Positions 60,270 through 64,000 of a stretch of 64,000 bases of DNA are shown here, piece after piece (the stretch's first letter is position 1; each line of letters opens with the position of its first letter). A program made the translations under genes and the position numbers. The notes under the pieces are model-generated. The model did not search any database. It was not told where the DNA came from and was given only the letters and a program-made list of their open reading frames with translations. The DNA comes from Streptantibioticus cattleyicolor NRRL 8057 = DSM 46488 (GTDB lineage Bacteria; Actinomycetota; Actinomycetes; Streptomycetales; Streptomycetaceae), in assembly GCF_000240165.1 (NCBI RefSeq), contig NC_017586.1, positions 4,663,228-4,727,227 of the forward strand, read 5' to 3'.

Positions 60270-61058
60270 ATGTCAGACGCCGATCGCAGTCCCCACAAAC
60301 GTGGGGGTGACCCGGCGCAGGCGGACACGGCCTCGTCCCACACGCTTCTGGAAGGGCGGCTCGGGTACACACTCGAACCCGCCCTTCTGGTGCGTGCGCT
60401 GACCCACCGGTCCTTCGCCTACGAGAACGGTGGCCTGCCGACCAACGAGCGCCTGGAGTTCCTCGGGGACTCCGTGCTCGGCCTGGTCGTCACGGACACC
60501 CTCTACCGTGTCCACCCCGACCTTCCGGAGGGGCAGCTCGCCAAGTTGCGGGCGGCCGTGGTCAACTCCCGTGCGCTGGCCGAGGTGGCCCGCGGGCTGG
60601 AGCTGGGCCGCTTCGTCCGGCTCGGCCGGGGTGAGGAGGGCACCGGAGGCCGCAACAAGGCGTCCATCCTCGCGGACACCCTGGAAGCGGTCATCGGCGC
60701 GGTCTACCTCGACCAGGGGCTCGACGCCGCCTCCGAACTCGTCCACCGGCTCTTCGATCCGCTGATCGAGAAGTCGTCCAACCTCGGCGCCGGCCTGGAC
60801 TGGAAGACCAGCCTCCAGGAGCTGACCGCCACCGAGGCGCTCGGTGTCCCCGAGTACCTGGTGACCGAGTCGGGCCCGGACCACGAGAAGACCTTCACGG
60901 CTGCCGCCCGCGTCGGTGGTGTCACGTACGGCACCGGCACCGGCCGCAGCAAGAAGGAGGCCGAGCAGCAGGCGGCCGAGGCCGCCTGGCGGGCCATCGG
61001 CGCCAAACGCGACGCCGCGGCCAAGGCCGCCGGCTCCGCGGAGCCCGCCGCCTCCTGA
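60270..61058 (+). CDS. rnc: Ribonuclease III
   Basis: The 262-residue dsRNA endonuclease matures rRNA and regulates mRNAs. It has the catalytic [16 protein letters not shown] block, [17 protein letters not shown], and a dsRBD (about 180-250, [20 protein letters not shown]). ATG 60270 is chosen; GTG 60258 is an alternative. In S. coelicolor, rnc (absB) controls antibiotic production. A terminator lies between it and mutM. Confidence 0.95.
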   Translation: MSDADRSPHKRGGDPAQADTASSHTLLEGRLGYTLEPALLVRALTHRSFAYENGGLPTNERLEFLGDSVLGLVVTDTLYRVHPDLPEGQLAKLRAAVVNSRALAEVARGLELGRFVRLGRGEEGTGGRNKASILADTLEAVIGAVYLDQGLDAASELVHRLFDPLIEKSSNLGAGLDWKTSLQELTATEALGVPEYLVTESGPDHEKTFTAAARVGGVTYGTGTGRSKKEAEQQAAEAAWRAIGAKRDAAAKAAGSAEPAAS

Positions 61059-61081
61059 CCGGCGCACCAGCGACACGACGC

Positions 61082-61120
61082 ACGGGCCCGGCCCCCGCCA
61101 CCCGCGGGGGCCGGGCCCGT
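61082..61120 (+). terminator. Hairpin between rnc and mutM
   Basis: A perfect 16-bp stem (ACGGGCCCGGCCCCCG / CGGGGGCCGGGCCCGT) with a 7-nt loop. Confidence 0.82.
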
Positions 61121-61152
61121 CGTCCAGGTTTCCAGCACTTCCAGGAGGGGAC

Positions 61153-62031
61153 ATGCCTGAGCTGCCCGAGGTCGAGGTGGTCCGCCGCGGCCTGGAACGG
61201 TGGATCAGCGGCCGGACGGTCGCCGAGGTCACCGTCCTCCATCCGCGGGCGGTGCGCCGCCACCCGGCCGGCGCCGAGGACTTCGCCTCGCGGCTGCGCG
61301 GCACCGTGCTCGGCCCCGCCCGGCGGCGCGGCAAGTACCTGTGGCTGCTGCTGGACGACGGCGGCTCGCTCCTGGGCCACCTCGGGATGAGCGGGCAGCT
61401 GCTGGTCCAGCCGCTCGACGCGCCCGCCGAGACGCACCTGCGGGTCCGGATCCGGCTCGCCGACGACCTCGGCACCGAACTGCGCTTCGTCGACCAGCGC
61501 ACCTTCGGCGGCCTGTCGGTCCACCCCTGCGTCCCCGACGGCCCGGACGCCGCCGTCGGCCTTCCGCTGCCGCTGGCGCACATCGCCCCGGACCCGCTGG
61601 AGGCCGCCTTCGACGAGGACGCCTTCCACGCCGCGCTGCGCCGCCGCCGCACCACCATCAAGCGCGCGCTGCTCGACCAGTCGCTGATCAGCGGCGTCGG
61701 CAACATCTACGCCGACGAGGCGCTGTGGCGCAGCAGGCTCCACTACGACCGCCCCACCGCCACCTTGACCCGCCCGCGCACCGCCGAACTCGTCGGCCAC
61801 ATCCGCGAGGTGATGAACGAGGCGCTGGCGGTCGGCGGCACCAGCTTCGACAGCCTGTACGTCAACGTCAACGGCGAGTCCGGGTACTTCGACCGCTCGC
61901 TGGACGCCTACGGGCGCGAGGACGAGCCGTGCCGGCGCTGCGGTACGGCGATCCGGCGGCGGCCGTGGATGAACCGGTCGAGCTACTACTGCCCGCGCTG
62001 CCAGCGGCCTCCGCGCCCCACGGCCGGCTGA
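61153..62031 (+). CDS. mutM: Formamidopyrimidine-DNA glycosylase
   Basis: The 292-residue glycosylase/AP lyase removes 8-oxoguanine. Its catalytic PELPEVE N-terminus (P2, E3), RRRGKYLWL lysine, [16 protein letters not shown] and the C-terminal zinc finger C-x2-C-x16-C-x2-C (CRRC..., CPRC) are all present. ATG 61153 follows AGGAGGGG. Confidence 0.95.
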   Translation: MPELPEVEVVRRGLERWISGRTVAEVTVLHPRAVRRHPAGAEDFASRLRGTVLGPARRRGKYLWLLLDDGGSLLGHLGMSGQLLVQPLDAPAETHLRVRIRLADDLGTELRFVDQRTFGGLSVHPCVPDGPDAAVGLPLPLAHIAPDPLEAAFDEDAFHAALRRRRTTIKRALLDQSLISGVGNIYADEALWRSRLHYDRPTATLTRPRTAELVGHIREVMNEALAVGGTSFDSLYVNVNGESGYFDRSLDAYGREDEPCRRCGTAIRRRPWMNRSSYYCPRCQRPPRPTAG

Positions 62032-62041
62032 TCCGCCCCGC

Positions 62042-62452
62042 TCAGGCCGGGCGCCGCCCGTCGTAGCGGTGCTGCGCCGCCAGCACCTCGGGCATCTTCC
62101 CCTCGATCAGCTCGATCAGGGACAGCAGCCGCTCGGCCACGCTCTCGCCGAGCGGGGTGAGCCGGTATTCCACCCGCGGCGGGTTGGTCTGCCGGTCCTC
62201 GCGGTGCACCAGGCCGTCGCGTTCCAGCGCGTGCAGCGTCTGGGAGAGCATCTTCTCGCTCACCCCGTCCACCCGGCGGCGCAGCTCGTTGAAGCGCAGC
62301 GTGTTCTCGCTGAGCGCGCCCAGGGTCAGCGCTCCCCAGCGGCCGGTGACGTGCTCCAGGGTGTGGCGCGACGGGCAGCTGCGGGCGAAGACGTCGTAGG
62401 CGAGGTCGATGTCCTCGTCCGGCGCGGGGGCGGTCACGGTGGCGTCGTCCAT
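62042..62452 (-). CDS. HxlR-family transcriptional regulator
   Basis: The 136-residue winged-helix protein has the HxlR pattern CPSRHTLEHVTGRWGALTLGAL and LRRRVDGVSEKMLSQTLHAL, ERDGLVHREDRQTNPPRVEYRLT. Cys26 before the helix may be a redox sensor as in HypR/YodB relatives. It is divergent from a flavodoxin-fold gene, a typical HxlR target; a CTTTC-N5-GAAAG dyad at 62526-62540 lies between them. Confidence 0.9.
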   Translation of the reverse strand: MDDATVTAPAPDEDIDLAYDVFARSCPSRHTLEHVTGRWGALTLGALSENTLRFNELRRRVDGVSEKMLSQTLHALERDGLVHREDRQTNPPRVEYRLTPLGESVAERLLSLIELIEGKMPEVLAAQHRYDGRRPA

Positions 62453-62525
62453 GGCGGCCAGGGTACTCCGGCACGGTGTCTTCCGCAGCGCTTTCTGCCG
62501 AGAGGGTGCTAACTGTTGGCTTGCG

Positions 62526-62540
62526 CTTTCGTTTGGAAAG
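62526..62540. promoter_or_regulatory. Dyad in HxlR/flavodoxin divergent promoter
   Basis: CTTTCGTTTGGAAAG is an inverted repeat with 5-bp arms in the AT-richest part of the region. It is a candidate HxlR operator. Confidence 0.4.
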
Positions 62541-62608
62541 TGTTCTCCTTCGTGGCGGACCCATCCCGTTCCGCCCGGGCACCCCGGGCGTCAGCAAGGA
62601 GCACCACC

Positions 62609-63190
62609 ATGCCCGCCACCCCTGTCGTCGCCATCGCCTATCACTCCGGCTACGGCCACACCGCCGTGCTCGCCGAGGCCGTCCGGGACGGCGCCGTGGA
62701 GGCCGGCGCCACCGCGCACCTGATCGACGTCGAGCGCATCGACGACGAGCGGTGGGCGCTGCTGGACTCCGCCGACGCGATCGTCTTCGGCTCGCCGACC
62801 TACATGGGCACCGCGTCCGGCGCCTTCCACGTCTTCGCCGAGGCCAGCTCCAAGCGCTGGGCCACCGCCGCCTGGCGGGACAAGCTGGCGGCCGGCTTCA
62901 CCAACTCGGCCTCCAAGAGCGGCGACAAGCTGCACACCCTCCAGTTCTTCACCGTGCTCGCCGCCCAGCACGGCATGCACTGGGTCAGCCTCGGCCTCCA
63001 CCCGGGCTGGAACTCCTCCACCGCCTCCGAGAACGACCTCAACCGGCTCGGCATCTTCCTCGGCGCCGGCGCCCAGACCAACAACGACCAGGGCCCCGAG
63101 GGCGTCCACAAGGCCGACATCGCCACCGCCCGCCACCTGGGCGGCCGGATCACCGAGACCGCCCGGCGCTACACCCCGGCCACCGTCTGA
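62609..63190 (+). CDS. Flavodoxin-fold NAD(P)H:quinone oxidoreductase-like protein
   Basis: The 193-residue protein has the WrbA/NADPH-FMN reductase fold: IAYHSGYGHTAVLAEAVRDG for FMN phosphate, VFGSPTYMGTASGAFHVFAE, SASKSGDKLHTLQFFTVLAAQHGM. It likely reduces quinones or electrophiles with FMN. ATG 62609 follows AAGGAG. It is probably repressed by the divergent HxlR protein. Confidence 0.87.
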   Translation: MPATPVVAIAYHSGYGHTAVLAEAVRDGAVEAGATAHLIDVERIDDERWALLDSADAIVFGSPTYMGTASGAFHVFAEASSKRWATAAWRDKLAAGFTNSASKSGDKLHTLQFFTVLAAQHGMHWVSLGLHPGWNSSTASENDLNRLGIFLGAGAQTNNDQGPEGVHKADIATARHLGGRITETARRYTPATV

Positions 63191-63205
63191 CCCGGCCGGA
63201 ACGGC

Positions 63206-63619
63206 TCAGTAGCCGAAGTCCTGCGTCCACCACGGCCCGCCGTCGCCGGGGTGGAAGCCGACGCCCAGGGCACGGTAGGCGCAGGTCAGGATGTTGGCGC
63301 GGTGGCCCGGGCTGTGCATCCAGGCCGCCATCACGGCGGCGGCGTCGGGCTGTCCGCGGGCGATGTTCTCCCCGCCCAGGCGGCCGACGCCGAACCGGGC
63401 CGCCCGGTCCCACGGCGATCTGCCGTCCGGATCGGTGTGCGAGAAGTAGCCCCGGGCCGCCATGTCGTCGCTGTGCGCCTGGGCGAGCCGGGCCAGTCGG
63501 ACGTCCCGGGCCGGCGGACGGCACCGGGCCCCGGCGCGCTCCCGGTTGACCAGGACGAACACCCGGGCGGCCTGGTCCGCCAGGACGCTCCGGGACACCG
63601 GTGTGCCGGCCGGGCCCAC
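63206..63619 (-). pseudogene. CAP/SCP-family extracellular protein domain, possibly frameshifted
   Basis: The 137-residue frame is a CAP domain (VFVLVNRERAGARCRPPARD, LAQAHSDDMAARGYFSHTDP, ENIARG, WMHSPGHRANILT, WWTQDFGY), found in secreted proteins. This frame has no signal peptide and no clear ribosome binding site at GTG 63619. Just upstream in another frame, 63737-63621 starts with ATG after GAGGGGG (7-nt gap) and encodes a 38-residue signal-like sequence (VWIGLVTVCAVAPAGTV) ending in TGA two bases before GTG 63619. One frameshift would join them. It may be a broken gene, a sequence error or a recoded one. Confidence 0.6.
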
Positions 63620-63861
63620 GTCACCGCCCGTTCCAACGGGCGCGTTGCCCCGGCACCGTCCCGGCCGGCGCGACCGCGCACACCGTCACCAGCCCGATCC
63701 ACACCGGCGCCGCCCCCGCCGGACGATCACACCCCATCCGAACACCCCCTCGGCGCTCCCGGCGTCCAGCCCCGAACGCCCCCGAACGGGTGAGGCGCGC
63801 CGCGGCGCGACGCTACCGAAGCCCCCGGGCGGTGCGGATGAGACGCTCGTAACTGGCCGGA

Positions 63862-63867
63862 TAACGT
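63862..63867 (+). promoter_or_regulatory. -10 box of a leaderless acylphosphatase promoter
   Basis: TAACGT is followed by six nt and ATG 63874, with no Shine-Dalgarno sequence. Confidence 0.55.
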
Positions 63868-63873
63868 GCCGGT

Positions 63874-64000
63874 ATGAACGAATCTGTACGTCTCACCGCC
63901 TGGGTGCGCGGTCACGTCCAGGGGGTCGGCTTCCGCTGGTGGACCCGGGCCACCGCACTGGAGATCGGCGGGCTCACCGGCTACGCCTCCAACCTCGCCG
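63874..64000 (+). CDS. acyP: Acylphosphatase, N-terminal part
   Basis: The 42 visible residues, [20 protein letters not shown] and [20 protein letters not shown], match the acylphosphatase family: the phosphate-binding GHVQGVGFR loop with its catalytic Arg, and the N of YASN. It hydrolyses acyl phosphates. The gene runs past the window end. In Streptomyces it lies between mutM and smc, which fits. Confidence 0.93.
   Translation, partial: MNESVRLTAWVRGHVQGVGFRWWTRATALEIGGLTGYASNLA

Overview
The window is about 73% GC, has GTG and TTG starts, many apparently leaderless promoters (a TANNNT -10 box 6-7 nt before the start codon) and four-gene 'conservons'. Gene order (pruA-leuB-ilvE, urease homologues, cimA, cvn, gltX, ndgR-leuCD, hupS, gpsA-ddl, thiL, recG-rsmD-coaD-rpmF-rnc-mutM) is that of the Streptomyces chromosome core. 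I read it as Streptomyces or a close relative.

Layout. 1-2.3 kb: proline catabolism (proline dehydrogenase end, pruA). 2.3-5.3 kb: leuB and ilvE, with a shared 16-nt motif in both upstream regions. 5.3-11.1 kb: an NCS1 permease divergent from a urease-like gene pair, agmatine deiminase and a TetR regulator. 11.1-13.2 kb: cimA behind a probable isoleucine-type attenuator, with a 188-bp MITE-like element between attenuator and gene. 13.2-19.1 kb: a hydroxyacid dehydrogenase, a secreted family-8 polysaccharide lyase, and two CitE/HpcH-like genes (malyl-CoA lyase and malyl-CoA thioesterase types). 19.3-21.2 kb: acyl-CoA carboxylase beta and epsilon subunits. 21.2-31.4 kb: two tandem conservons (cvnABCD). 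32-35.2 kb: a repeat-containing small protein, an FAH-family hydrolase, gltX and a Uma2 protein.

35.2-36.6 kb holds the most interesting locus: a 26-residue precursor peptide ending in AWYIWY followed by one cytochrome P450. This is the architecture and exact core sequence of the tryptorubin A / atropopeptide RiPP family. It matches a family already described, so it is probably a tryptorubin-type producer locus and not a new class. The known cores are easily missed because the precursor is only 81 nt.

36.6-38.3 kb: a WhiJ-like regulator set (DUF397, XRE/DUF5753, divergent ATPase-domain protein). 38.5-38.8 kb: tRNA-Gln and two tRNA-Glu genes, then a 650-bp inverted-repeat region. 39.5-42.5 kb: ndgR divergent from leuCD. 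42.6-53.5 kb: hupS, F420-related nucleotidyltransferase, plsC-gpsA-ddl, thiL-thiD, rpmB and a DhaL/FakA-like protein. 54-64 kb: recG, rsmD, coaD, a coiled-coil protein, the YceD protein-rpmF-rnc-mutM cluster, an HxlR/flavodoxin pair, a possibly frameshifted CAP protein and the start of an acylphosphatase gene. Three gene-free stretches (38.8-39.5, 43.9-44.6 and 53.5-54.0 kb) consist of degenerate repeats.

Branched-chain amino acid synthesis recurs: leuB, ilvE, cimA, ndgR and leuCD are all here in separate units, each with its own visible control element.
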